A DNA stretch of 33,082 nucleotides from Flavobacterium sp. YO12 (GCF_004119495.1 NZ_NRQU01000053.1:1-33082); one strand, 5' to 3'; positions 22,900 through 30,731 are shown, numbered from the stretch's first letter. Made by a program: numbers and translations. Notes: generated by a model from the sequence alone, not told the origin.

Positions 22900-24305
22900 G
22901 ACCATGGCAATTTGAAATTCAATTAGATAAAAAATCAGATAAAGCACTTTATCTGCAAATTGCCGATGCTATTATCGTCGCCATTAAATCACATAAACTT
23001 ACCTCAGGAAATGCTTTACCTGGAAGCAGGCAATTAGCTGGTTTACTGAACGTAAACCGAAACACAGTCATCGAAGCATTAGACGTTTTAACCGCCGAAG
23101 GCTGGCTCATTACAATCGACAGAAAAGGTACTTTTATTGCCGATTTATCACCTGATATGCTCTGTGATAAAAAGAACGATTCTCAGATTAATACAACTAT
23201 AGCAGAAGCAAAAACGCATCTTGTTTTTGATGATGGACTACCCGACAGCAGTCTTGCGCCGATGAATGATCTTGCTCGTGCTTACAGGGAAATCTTTAAT
23301 AGAAAATCCCGAAGACAAATTATGGGATACAGCACTGAACTTGGTGACATTGAATTTAGAAAAGCGATAGTCCAGATGCTGAATTTTAAAAGAGGGATGA
23401 ACGTTTCGGCAAATGAAATCTGTATTACAAGAGGAAGTCAAATGGCAATGTATTTAGCAGCGCATTGTTTGCTCACTAAAGATGATTTTGTGATGATCGA
23501 AAATCCCGGCTACAAACCTGCTTGGGAAGCTTTTGAAAATGCAGGTGCAAAACTGCTTCCAGTAAATGTCGCATCAGATGGTTTAGATTTACATGAAGTT
23601 GAAGCTTATCTAAAAAAACACAAAAATATAAAAGCCATTTATGTTACACCTCATCATCAATTTCCGACGACGGTTACAATGAGCTTAAAAAAGAGGTTGA
23701 AATTGATCGAATTATCCAATCACTATAATTTTACCATTATTGAGGATGATTATGATAATGAATTTCATTTTGGACAACGACCAATTTTACCCATTTCGAG
23801 TTACAGCAAAGCAAAAAACTTTGTTTACATAGGCACATTAAGTAAAATTGTAGCGCCGGCACTGCGAATTGGTTATCTGGCAAGTTCGGTAGAAAACGTA
23901 GAAAAGATTGGAAAACACAGAAAAATCATCGACGTTCAAGGGGATAACATCATGGAAGAAGCGGTCTTGAACCTTATAAACGAAGGCAAAATAAAAAGAC
24001 ATCTCAAGCGAACCAGTTTAATTTATAAAGCAAAAAGAGATTATTTTGAAAGCCTTTGCAAGCTGCATCTTAAAGACAAAATTACTTTTATTAAACCAGA
24101 AGGCGGTTTGGCTTTTTGGATTGTTCCAAGTCCAGAAACCAATCTTCAAAAAGTCTGTGATGAATTGTTAAGCAAAGGAATCAAAATCATGAATCCTGAG
24201 AAATTCAGTTTTGAAAAGCCCGTTTTAGGTTTGCGTTTAGGTTATGCTTCACTCAGCGAAAAGCAGCTAGAAGAAGGCATTATTGCGCTCTCTAAATATC
24301 TATAA
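22893..24305 (+). CDS. MocR-type regulator (GntR winged helix fused to aminotransferase fold)
   Basis: A 470-residue PLP-dependent regulator. The GntR winged helix-turn-helix covers about residues 15-80 (LPGSRQLAGLLNVNRNTVIEAL), followed by a class I aminotransferase-like domain with EDDYD (Asp285-Asp286-Tyr287) and the PLP lysine Lys318 in GTLSKI. Such proteins sense PLP or amino compounds and control neighbouring genes. It is read divergently from the cupin/aldolase operon, its likely target. No PdxST genes are nearby, so this is not clearly a PdxR. Confidence 0.9.
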   Translation: MLRPWQFEIQLDKKSDKALYLQIADAIIVAIKSHKLTSGNALPGSRQLAGLLNVNRNTVIEALDVLTAEGWLITIDRKGTFIADLSPDMLCDKKNDSQINTTIAEAKTHLVFDDGLPDSSLAPMNDLARAYREIFNRKSRRQIMGYSTELGDIEFRKAIVQMLNFKRGMNVSANEICITRGSQMAMYLAAHCLLTKDDFVMIENPGYKPAWEAFENAGAKLLPVNVASDGLDLHEVEAYLKKHKNIKAIYVTPHHQFPTTVTMSLKKRLKLIELSNHYNFTIIEDDYDNEFHFGQRPILPISSYSKAKNFVYIGTLSKIVAPALRIGYLASSVENVEKIGKHRKIIDVQGDNIMEEAVLNLINEGKIKRHLKRTSLIYKAKRDYFESLCKLHLKDKITFIKPEGGLAFWIVPSPETNLQKVCDELLSKGIKIMNPEKFSFEKPVLGLRLGYASLSEKQLEEGIIALSKYL

Positions 24306-24313
24306 AGCAAAAA

Positions 24314-24340
24314 AGACTGAAAACACATGATTTTCAGTCT
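24314..24340. terminator. Hairpin terminator between convergent genes
   Basis: AGACTGAAAA (24314-24323) pairs with TTTTCAGTCT (24331-24340). A run of A before the left arm gives a T-run for leftward transcripts, so it may serve the DUF2024 gene and probably also the MocR gene. Confidence 0.7.
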
Positions 24341-24362
24341 ATATTAAATTAAGAAATATTAG

Positions 24363-24626
24363 TTAATTGCAATTTTCCATTTCGATAATCGAAAAGCCGT
24401 TTTTACGAATTTGGTTTTCAATTTCTAAAGGCGCTTTATCGATATGACAAAATCGGCATTCTTTTGAAGTTAAAGGTTGACCTTCTTGAGAAACACTTTT
24501 TAGATACGCTTTTCCATATTCAAAAACCTGTTCTGTATCGCTTGTATTTTCATCAACCAAAATATCAAAATGCATAACCTCTCCGTCTTTTCGAGTTACA
24601 TAAGTATCCCATACTGCTACTTTCAT
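24363..24626 (-). CDS. DUF2024 family protein
   Basis: An 87-residue small protein beginning MKVAVWDTYVTRKDGEVMHFD, the typical start of DUF2024 proteins. It contains two cysteines in the segment CRFCHIDKAP, a CxxC pair that may bind metal or be redox active, and a third Cys close to the C-terminal end (MENCN). No signal peptide is seen. It lies downstream of the mini-thioredoxin, separated by a hairpin, so it may have its own promoter. Function unknown. Confidence 0.78.
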   Translation of the reverse strand: MKVAVWDTYVTRKDGEVMHFDILVDENTSDTEQVFEYGKAYLKSVSQEGQPLTSKECRFCHIDKAPLEIENQIRKNGFSIIEMENCN

Positions 24627-24671
24627 ATTGTTTTATTGTATATAAATTATTCTAAATTTAAAAGCTATAAA

Positions 24672-24698
24672 ACCTCTTTAGATAGTTTCTAAAGAGGT
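24672..24698 (-). terminator. Hairpin after the mini-thioredoxin
   Basis: ACCTCTTTAGA (24672-24682) pairs with TCTAAAGAGGT (24688-24698). On the minus strand the hairpin is followed by TTTTATAG, a modest T-run. It probably ends the mini-thioredoxin transcript. Confidence 0.7.
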
Positions 24699-24706
24699 AC
24701 TTATAT

Positions 24707-24934
24707 CTATCCAATTACATCTGCAATTGAGGCTCCAAAATTAATATGAAGCACATTTCCGTTTGGAGTTACTAAGGCAGGCACTGATTGTACACCTGCT
24801 TTTTGAGCTTCTGAAATTCTCGCTCTGTCTTCTCCAATATTTACTACTTCAACATCTTTAACTAAACTTAAAATGTCATGTTCGGCACTTACACAAACTG
24901 GACAGCCGGCGTGATAAAAAATTGATTTGCTCAT
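24707..24934 (-). CDS. Small thioredoxin/glutaredoxin-like protein
   Basis: A 75-residue mini-thioredoxin. The redox motif is CPVC (Cys11-Cys14), and the cis-proline is in SVPALV. At this length it holds little more than the core fold. It is cytoplasmic and probably reduces or isomerises small disulfides; the partner is unknown. It is divergent from the yggS-type gene, with which it shares a region of AAACTGGA repeats. Confidence 0.82.
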   Translation of the reverse strand: MSKSIFYHAGCPVCVSAEHDILSLVKDVEVVNIGEDRARISEAQKAGVQSVPALVTPNGNVLHINFGASIADVIG

Positions 24935-24969
24935 TTGTATTTGTTTTTAATTTGACTTTATTGCCATGA

Positions 24970-24977
24970 CAAAATTA
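24970..24977 (-). promoter_or_regulatory. -7 box TAATTTTG for the mini-thioredoxin
   Basis: The minus-strand TAATTTTG matches TAnnTTTG and lies 36 bases before the gene's start codon. A -33 TTG is not evident at the expected spacing. Confidence 0.6.
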
Positions 24978-25002
24978 GAAAGGATATACAGTCGTTAAAT
25001 AA

Positions 25003-25057
25003 TCCAGTTTTCTCATTTATAGAAGAAACTGGACTATTTGAAATACTCAAAACTGGA
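25003..25057. repeat. Three AAACTGGA boxes in a divergent promoter
   Basis: AAACTGGA occurs inverted at 25003-25010 and directly at 25026-25033 and 25050-25057, the two direct copies 24 bp apart. The middle copy extends to CTGGACTA, also present next to the MocR gene (22885-22892, minus strand). It may be a regulator-binding array. Confidence 0.6.
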
Positions 25058-25082
25058 TCTTTTTTACGCTTCACAATACTTT

Positions 25083-25090
25083 TACCTTTG
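25083..25090 (+). promoter_or_regulatory. -7 box TACCTTTG for the yggS-type gene
   Basis: TACCTTTG fits TAnnTTTG exactly and ends only five bases before the ATG at 25096. Transcription would start at or next to the start codon, giving a leaderless message. Confidence 0.6.
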
Positions 25091-25095
25091 CAGCT

Positions 25096-25827
25096 ATGAA
25101 AGAAGATATAATTTACAATTTAAAGCAAGTTCATCAGCGTATTGAAGATGCCTGCAGACTTTCTAACCGAAATCCATCAGATGTGCAATTATTATTGGCT
25201 ACTAAAACGGTCCCTGCAGAGAAAATACGAATTGCAATAGAAGCTGGTGAAACTCTTATTGGCGAAAACAAAATGCAGGAACTTCGTGATAAAGATTCGG
25301 GTTTGAAAGATTTAAATATAGAGCGTCATTTTATTGGACATCTTCAAACCAACAAAGTCAAAGATGTTTTAAAATATGTTTCCTGCATTCAATCTTTAGA
25401 CCGATTATCTCTAGCAGAAGAATTAGACAAACAATTACTAAAAGAAAACAGAAGCATCGATGTTTTTATTCAAGTAAATACTTCATTTGAAGAAAGCAAA
25501 TTTGGACTTACACCAACTGAAGTTGTCTCTTTTATTAGAGAAATAAAAAAGTATAAAACATTAAATATAAAAGGTTTAATGACGATTGGTTTATTAGACG
25601 TTGAGAAAGAAAAAATGCGTCCGTCATTAGAATTACTTCGAAAAATAAGAGATGAAATTTATGATGCTCAAATTGAAGGCGTAACCAATTTAAAACTTTC
25701 AATGGGAATGTCGCAGGATTTAGAACTGGCTATTGCCGAAGGTTCTAATATCGTAAGAGTGGGAACTTCAATTTTTGGAAATCGTTTTCTAGGAAAAGAA
25801 ATCTGGAATGAAAATATTGCAGAATAA
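25096..25827 (+). CDS. yggS: YggS/PROSC-type PLP homeostasis protein
   Basis: A 243-residue alanine-racemase-fold protein. The PLP-binding Lys37 is in LLATKTVPAEKI, HFIGHLQTNK follows near 80, and the C-terminal LSMGMSQDLELAI with VRVGTSIFG binds the phosphate. The family buffers and delivers pyridoxal phosphate in the cytoplasm and has no proven catalytic role. The length is normal. It is followed after 31 bases by the AAA+ gene, so they may share a transcript, and its own -7 box lies just before the ATG. Confidence 0.92.
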   Translation: MKEDIIYNLKQVHQRIEDACRLSNRNPSDVQLLLATKTVPAEKIRIAIEAGETLIGENKMQELRDKDSGLKDLNIERHFIGHLQTNKVKDVLKYVSCIQSLDRLSLAEELDKQLLKENRSIDVFIQVNTSFEESKFGLTPTEVVSFIREIKKYKTLNIKGLMTIGLLDVEKEKMRPSLELLRKIRDEIYDAQIEGVTNLKLSMGMSQDLELAIAEGSNIVRVGTSIFGNRFLGKEIWNENIAE

Positions 25828-25858
25828 AGCCTAATTTTGCATCAAATAAAACACACAA

Positions 25859-26593
25859 ATGAATCTGTACGAACTTGTTGTAAACGATACTGAAAAAATT
25901 GCGCTTACTGACTTGCTTTTCAGCGAAGAAAACAAAACGGCTTTGCTTAACACAATCAAAGAGCATAAATATATTGACGAATTAAAAAAATTCAACCTCA
26001 AAGTCGACAATAAAATACTCCTTCACGGCCATTCCGGCTGTGGTAAAACTACAACTGCAAAAGCCGTAGCAACAGCTTTAAATAAAAGCATTGTTATTAT
26101 CAACCTCAGCACTTTAATTAATGCTAAAATTGGGGAAACTTCGAAGAATGTAAAGGCTCTTTTTGACAAAGCGATTCGTGAAAAAGCGGTTTTATTTCTA
26201 GATGAATTTGATCAAATTGGCAGAAGCCGAGAAAGTGACGATAAAGATGTTGCCGAAATGAGACGTTTGGTAAATACGATAATTCAGTTAATCGATTATT
26301 TCCCAACAGATAGTTTGTTGATTTGTGCCACAAACTTTTACAACAGTATTGATTCAGCCTTACTTCGCAGGTTTCAAATTAAACTAAAATTTGAAATGCC
26401 GAGTAAAAATGAACTGAATGTGTATTATGATAAAATACTTGATGTTTTTCCTGCCCATTTACAGGATATTTTACGTAAATATGATATTTCATATGCCGAA
26501 GCGAAAGATTACGTTCATACAGCGATGAAAAGACAAATTATTGCCGAATTGGAGCTTGAAGAACAAAAGAAACATATTGAAACTATTTCATAA
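25859..26593 (+). CDS. Stand-alone AAA+ ATPase
   Basis: A 244-residue single-domain ATPase. Walker A GHSGCGKTT is at 57-65, Walker B VLFLDE at 111-116, followed by sensor 1 (LLICATN) and an arginine-finger region NSIDSALLRRF. The order resembles the FtsH/spastin-like AAA core, but no protease, membrane or substrate domain is attached, and the helical lid is short. It may remodel a partner protein encoded elsewhere. It follows the yggS-type gene and ends at a strong terminator. Function unknown. Confidence 0.8.
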   Translation: MNLYELVVNDTEKIALTDLLFSEENKTALLNTIKEHKYIDELKKFNLKVDNKILLHGHSGCGKTTTAKAVATALNKSIVIINLSTLINAKIGETSKNVKALFDKAIREKAVLFLDEFDQIGRSRESDDKDVAEMRRLVNTIIQLIDYFPTDSLLICATNFYNSIDSALLRRFQIKLKFEMPSKNELNVYYDKILDVFPAHLQDILRKYDISYAEAKDYVHTAMKRQIIAELELEEQKKHIETIS

Positions 26594-26596
26594 AAA

Positions 26597-26622
26597 AACG
26601 CCTCAAAATTTTGAGGCGTTTT
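26597..26622. terminator. Strong bidirectional terminator
   Basis: AACGCCTCAAAA pairs with TTTTGAGGCGTT (26597-26620), flanked by A- and T-runs on either side. It lies between the convergent AAA+ and redoxin genes. Its stem sequence CGCCTCA is the same as in the terminator near 13150. Confidence 0.9.
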
Positions 26623-26642
26623 CATTTATAAAACAAATATTA

Positions 26643-27253
26643 TTAAGCTTTAGCTTTTCTTTTCACAGTACAGCCAATTTCTTTAGTTTGTGTTACAGCA
26701 GGTTTTTGATTGCTTTTTAAAGCTGCAATTACATCTTCGGCATATTTTACTTTATCTGCTTTTGTGCCTTCTGGATCATTATCGATTGCACCAACATATT
26801 CTACTACATTTCCTTTTGCAGTTTTAGAAACTATAAAGATGTGAGGCGTACGTTTTGCACCATACTCATCGGTAATTTTTTGTCCTGGATCTAACAAGTA
26901 TGGAAAAGGATATTTTTTCTCTTTTGCCAAATCCTGCATTTTATCAAAAGTATCTGCTTTAGAAGCTTCTGGATCATTAGGATTAATTGCAATTACAGGA
27001 TATCCCTGTGGTTTGAACTTTTTATCTAAATCAATTATTCTTTGTTCGTAACCTACTGCATAAGGACACGTATTACACGTAAAAACTACTATATAACCTT
27101 TTGCTTTTGGAAAACTTGCAAAAGAAACCTCTTTATTATCTACATTTTTTAGTTTAAAATCTGGAGCGGTATCACCAGCTTTAAGTGTTGCAGTTTGAGC
27201 CTGAGCTAAAAAGGCAGAGAACGCCAGCGTTAATAAAAGAATTATTTTTTCAT
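26643..27253 (-). pseudogene. AhpC/TSA-type redoxin with a one-base deletion in its start region
   Basis: From its ATG at 27253 the reading runs ATG AAA AAA TAA and stops at once. Adding one A to the six-A run (T-run at 27245-27250) gives an open protein of about 203 residues: signal peptide MKKIILLLTLAFSAFLAQAQ, then a redoxin fold with FTCNTCPYA (Cys60, Cys63 of the restored protein) and DEYGAKRTPHIFI. The rest of the frame is open without a good start other than an internal ATG at 26939, which would lose the active site. It is a periplasmic thiol peroxidase or thioredoxin-like family member. This is either a genuine frameshift or a homopolymer sequencing error. Confidence 0.75.
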
Positions 27254-27264
27254 GGTTTTTGGAT

Positions 27265-27740
27265 TTACAGTTTTTTATATTCAGTTAATAATTGTTCGTA
27301 AGTAAATTCACTTTCAACAAACTTTCGCTTGTCATTTTTTATAAAAAGAGTCGCCGGAATACTTCCTGACCAGCTTGGATCGATGCGGTCGATAAATTCC
27401 TGCGGACTTCCTTCATTCAATAGAAATACTTCGTTTTTCAGATTTTTCTTTTCACAAACGGAATTACATTCGAATTCAGCTTTGATTTAAAATCCAAACT
27501 TACTAGTAATACCGCCAACTTATCTGATTTGTGTTCTGCACTCAATTTTTCAAAATGAGGTAATTCTTTTATACAAGGCACACACCAAGTTGCCCAAAAA
27601 TTAACCACATAAGTACTGTCTTTTCCCTTTTCAATTCTTTCGTTAAGCTGATCTATTGTTAGCAGTTTTACATTTTGACTATACGACGAAACTGAAAAAA
27701 CAACAAATAGAAACAGATAAAAAATAGACTTGATTTTCAT
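27265..27740 (-). pseudogene. TlpA-like periplasmic thioredoxin with an internal one-base frameshift
   Basis: The start MKIKSIFYLFLFVVFSVSSYS at 27740 is a signal peptide; an upstream ATG at 27773 adds eleven residues. The redox motif is WCVPC (Cys53-Cys56). The frame stops after VIPFVKRKI, but one extra A in the A-run at 27443-27447 restores KRKNLKNEVFLLNE and continues to a natural end EQLLTEYKKL at 27265, about 158 residues. The missing part holds the last strands of the thioredoxin fold, including SGSIPATLFI with the cis-proline. It lies 11 bases upstream of the redoxin gene, which has a similar lesion. Confidence 0.75.
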
Positions 27741-27857
27741 GAGGCACAATACTTTAGGTTTTTTTTGCCTCACAAATATAAACTAATGAAGTTTTAGTTT
27801 TTGTTAATGAAAGTTTAATACTAGAAAAAACGTTTAGTATAATTAGACTACTTAGTA

Positions 27858-27941
27858 AAAAAAAATGCTCCAGAGAAGCATAATATTTATAGCGATTATA
27901 TACCCTATGATTTCAAGCTCCAGAGGAGCGAAACATTTTTT
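27858..27941. repeat. Flavobacterial-type dispersed palindromic element (GCTCCAGAGGAGC family)
   Basis: Two hairpin-forming cores, ATGCTCCAGAGAAGCAT on the left and GCTCCAGAGGAGC on the right, are separated by AATATTTATAGCGATTATATA and bounded by A- and T-runs. The layout resembles short REP-like elements common between genes in Flavobacterium, from memory. It fills much of the spacer upstream of the secreted protein's stop codon. Confidence 0.75.
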
Positions 27942-27947
27942 TTAATA

Positions 27948-28346
27948 TTACCTTCCAGTTGTTACATTTAAATTGTTAACAAACAAGAGCGTTTCTCCAT
28001 TATCCAATTTAGTAAGAGATAGAATTCCGTTTTTATTCTCATTTATTCCATTTATTCTAAAACAGAATTCATTACCATCTCTGTCCATGAAAGTTAAAAA
28101 TTCGATAGTATCATTTGAATTGTTTTGACAGCGGTGAGAAATAGTATAACCATACATTACTTTAAAAACATCCTTATCATAATTATAGATTTTCCTGTCT
28201 TGAGTAAAAACCCATTTTGTATTTCGATTCCTGTCGGCATACCAAGTTCCAATAATTTTCTGTGAGGATGGCTCTTCTGTTTGATTACTCCCAAAACTTA
28301 ATGGAAATTGCAACAGCATGAATAAAATTAAAACCAGTCTTTTCAT
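27948..28346 (-). CDS. Small secreted protein, lipocalin-like
   Basis: A 132-residue protein with a clear signal peptide (MKRLVLILFMLLQFPLSFG). The mature part starts with IIGTWYADRNRNTKWVFTQDRKIYNY, a pattern of strands with an early GTW that is common in lipocalin-like and META-type beta barrels of Bacteroidota. Two cysteines (CQNN and EFCFR) could form a disulfide. No catalytic motif. It stands alone between an upstream HxlR gene and a palindromic element. Function unknown. Confidence 0.72.
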   Translation of the reverse strand: MKRLVLILFMLLQFPLSFGSNQTEEPSSQKIIGTWYADRNRNTKWVFTQDRKIYNYDKDVFKVMYGYTISHRCQNNSNDTIEFLTFMDRDGNEFCFRINGINENKNGILSLTKLDNGETLLFVNNLNVTTGR

Positions 28347-28381
28347 ATCTATTTAAGTTTTCTTTATACTTCAAAAAAAAT

Positions 28382-28699
28382 CTATTTCTCCAAAAACAAT
28401 TCTAGTTGCTTAAAAACAGGAATCAACGATTTTCCCTTCTCAGATAACGTATATTCAATGTGAAGCGGTTTTAGCTTGATAACCTTTTTATCTAAAAGTT
28501 CAAAATCTTCCAGTTCACGAAGTGCAACGGCGATCGATTGTTTATTTGATCCTTTTAAATCTCTTAAAAGTGTATTGAAACGCAGCGGTCCCTCTACTGC
28601 TAATAGAAAAATCTCTGGTTTCCACTTCCCTGATAATAACTTCAAAAGTGCTTGTGCCGGACATTCGTTATCTTTTTCTGCTTTACTTTCTGTAGTCAT
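28382..28699 (-). CDS. HxlR-family transcriptional regulator
   Basis: A 105-residue winged-helix regulator. The hallmark CPAQALLKLLSGKWKPEIF (with Cys13) is followed by GPLRFNTLLRDLKGSNKQSIAVALRELE, the DNA-reading helix region. Many HxlR proteins use that N-terminal cysteine to sense electrophiles or oxidants. It is read divergently from the DsbA-family gene, which is a plausible target. No clear operator could be assigned in the 96-bp intergenic region. Confidence 0.9.
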   Translation of the reverse strand: MTTESKAEKDNECPAQALLKLLSGKWKPEIFLLAVEGPLRFNTLLRDLKGSNKQSIAVALRELEDFELLDKKVIKLKPLHIEYTLSEKGKSLIPVFKQLELFLEK

Positions 28700-28795
28700 C
28701 TTTTTTAGACTAATTGATTTGTTATTAAATATAGGCGAGCTTTGTTATGTAAAAATATAAATTAAAACCTAAAGCAAGAATTATAAACAGTAATT

Positions 28796-29782
28796 ATGAA
28801 AATACTTTCGCTGTTATTAATCCTGATTTGCAGTGCGAGCTGTCAATCGCAAACTAATTCTAGAATGAACGATAATAAAACAAATCCGTTACTGTGTGAT
28901 CCTGAAAGCGGTATGTGCGAAATGCCAATTGGCAAAGCATCAAATGAAACAACGGTTATTAAATCCGAAAATAAACCTGTAAAAATTATTTATTATACAG
29001 ACCCTATTTGTTCTTCATGCTGGGGAATTGAACCGCAATTAAGAAAACTAAAACTGGAATATTCTGAATATTTTGAAATAGATTACAAAATGGGCGGTTT
29101 ACTGCCTGACTGGAGTTACAACAGCGGCGGAATCAGTAAACCCTCAGATGTTGCGCATCATTGGGATGAAGCAAGTCAGCATTACCAAATGCCTATCGAT
29201 GGCGATGTTTGGCTTGAAGATCCTTTGAATTCTTCTTATCCTTCTTGCATTGCTATGAAAGCGGCTCAAATTCAGAATAAAGAAAAAGCAGTCATTTTTA
29301 TGCGTATCCTTCGTGAGAAATTATATCTCGAAAAAAAGAATATTGCTAAATGGGAAAACATTGCTGAAGCGGCCAAAATTGCAAATCTTGATATTGCAAG
29401 ACTACAAAGTGATTCTGAGGGAGATGCTAAAAAACTTTTTCAAGAGGATTTAAATTTAGCAAGAACACTTGGAGTAAGAGGTTTTCCTACCTTATTTTTT
29501 GCTGATGAGAATAACAATCAACTTACTGTTTATGGTTCTAAACCATATGCTCATTATGAAAATGCTTTGCTGGCATTATATCCTGAAGCAAAAAAGAAGA
29601 CATTTAAAAATGAAAATCCATTATCTCTTTTTGAGATTTATCCAACATTGGCTCCAAAAGAATATGCCGTGATTTTAGATATTTCATATAATCAGGCGGA
29701 AGAAATACTTGATGAATTATTTAAGGATGGAAAATTGGGGAAAATATCTATAAAAAATCATTCACTTTATTTTAGAAGTTAG
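28796..29782 (+). CDS. DsbA-family thiol oxidoreductase with possible lipoprotein signal
   Basis: A 328-residue protein of the DsbA/FrnE-SpxH type. An N-terminal MKILSLLLILICSASCQSQ looks like a lipobox (Cys16). A second cysteine pair CDPESGMC (Cys34, Cys41) comes next, then the thioredoxin active site CSSC (Cys72-Cys75) and a cis-proline in VRGFPTLFF. The last 60 residues resemble a winged helix. An internal start at Met24 would give a cytoplasmic protein, as in SpxH relatives, so the location is ambiguous. It is divergent from the HxlR regulator and ends at a terminator. Confidence 0.82.
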   Translation: MKILSLLLILICSASCQSQTNSRMNDNKTNPLLCDPESGMCEMPIGKASNETTVIKSENKPVKIIYYTDPICSSCWGIEPQLRKLKLEYSEYFEIDYKMGGLLPDWSYNSGGISKPSDVAHHWDEASQHYQMPIDGDVWLEDPLNSSYPSCIAMKAAQIQNKEKAVIFMRILREKLYLEKKNIAKWENIAEAAKIANLDIARLQSDSEGDAKKLFQEDLNLARTLGVRGFPTLFFADENNNQLTVYGSKPYAHYENALLALYPEAKKKTFKNENPLSLFEIYPTLAPKEYAVILDISYNQAEEILDELFKDGKLGKISIKNHSLYFRS

Positions 29783-29794
29783 TTTTTTGGACCG

Positions 29795-29828
29795 AAGCCA
29801 TAAAGATCATTTTCTTTATGGCTTTTTT
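29795..29828 (+). terminator. Rho-independent terminator
   Basis: AAGCCATAAAG (29795-29805) pairs with CTTTATGGCTT (29814-29824) and is followed by TTTT. It ends the DsbA-family transcript. Confidence 0.88.
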
Positions 29829-29945
29829 AAGGTTTTTACTTAACTGCAGACTGCAATTTCTTTTGATTTCAGAACTAAACCTAAGTACCTGAAAATTATG
29901 CAGCTATAATCTATTTTTCTATAAAAGTATTTTCAATTTTTAAAG

Positions 29946-29953
29946 TACCTTTG
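29946..29953 (+). promoter_or_regulatory. -7 box TACCTTTG upstream of the acidic protein
   Basis: TACCTTTG matches TAnnTTTG. It would give a leader of about 120 bases before the ATG at 30079; the leader includes a weak CCTCT/AGAGG hairpin near 29985-30010. Confidence 0.5.
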
Positions 29954-30078
29954 TAAATATGCCAAAAACTAATGAGAATTAAACTCCTCTAAATCAACCA
30001 CAAAAGAGGTTATTTTCTCTGTTTTCGGAATATATAAAAACTTTGGAAGCTAAGAAATAATGAAAAAACAGAAAAGTT

Positions 30079-30462
30079 ATGAAAAAGCTAAACAACCAAG
30101 ATTATGGTCTTAGAGACCCTGATTTTATGGATCAGGAAAATTTTGATTATACAGTAAATTTTTCACCTGACGAAGATCCATATCAATATCAAGAAGAGTT
30201 TATCGATGACGGACGAAATCAAACTTCTGATTTTAGTAGAAATGAATCGATAAGAATGGAAAACATTCCTAATGAAGAACGAGTTATAAACGAAGATAAT
30301 TCGATCACTAATGATAGTGAAAAAGCAAATCAAGAGAAGGACAACAGCACTAATGAACTAAACTTTGAAAATGATCTAGAGAAAGAAAGGGATTTAGATG
30401 AAGATGAGGATTTAAGTGATTTTGATGCCGAGCATTATCCTGAAAATCATCCTAGAGCCTAA
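30079..30462 (+). CDS. Acidic, probably disordered protein of unknown function
   Basis: A 127-residue protein rich in Asp, Glu and Asn, with no hydrophobic segment, cysteine or signal peptide. The C-terminal half is a run of charged residues (LEKERDLDEDEDLSDFD) and it ends ENHPRA. It is likely to be disordered in solution. It has its own -7 box and stands before a small membrane protein gene. I do not recognise the family. The reading frame is well formed, with Bacteroidota-like codon use and plausible spacing, so I take it to be real. Confidence 0.62.
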   Translation: MKKLNNQDYGLRDPDFMDQENFDYTVNFSPDEDPYQYQEEFIDDGRNQTSDFSRNESIRMENIPNEERVINEDNSITNDSEKANQEKDNSTNELNFENDLEKERDLDEDEDLSDFDAEHYPENHPRA

Positions 30463-30731
30463 AACGGCTAAATTTTAGAACAAAACACCTTTAGCAAGTA
30501 AGAATCTAGGCTTTAGGATACAATTAACGTTTTTATCGTTTACTATTATAAACTTTTGTTAAACGCCGCCTGATGATTGATTTTGGCTAGATTTTCGCCG
30601 ATCTTTATAATCTTACGATTTCTTTCTGGTTTAACAATCCGTAAAAAAAATCAACAGTTAAAAGTAGAATAAACGTAACAATTTTATTACATTAGACAAA
30701 ATTAGGTATCATTAAAAAAATTATCATAATT
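30463..30731. other. Intergenic region without a recognised feature
   Basis: This 269-bp AT-rich stretch between the acidic protein and the small membrane protein shows no long frame, strong hairpin or repeat. It may hold the promoter of the downstream gene, but no TAnnTTTG box was located with confidence. Confidence 0.5.

Noticed and set aside
22893..24305. Assignment of the MocR protein as PdxR
   Set aside because: No pdxS/pdxT genes are adjacent, and the divergent genes are a cupin and an aldolase.
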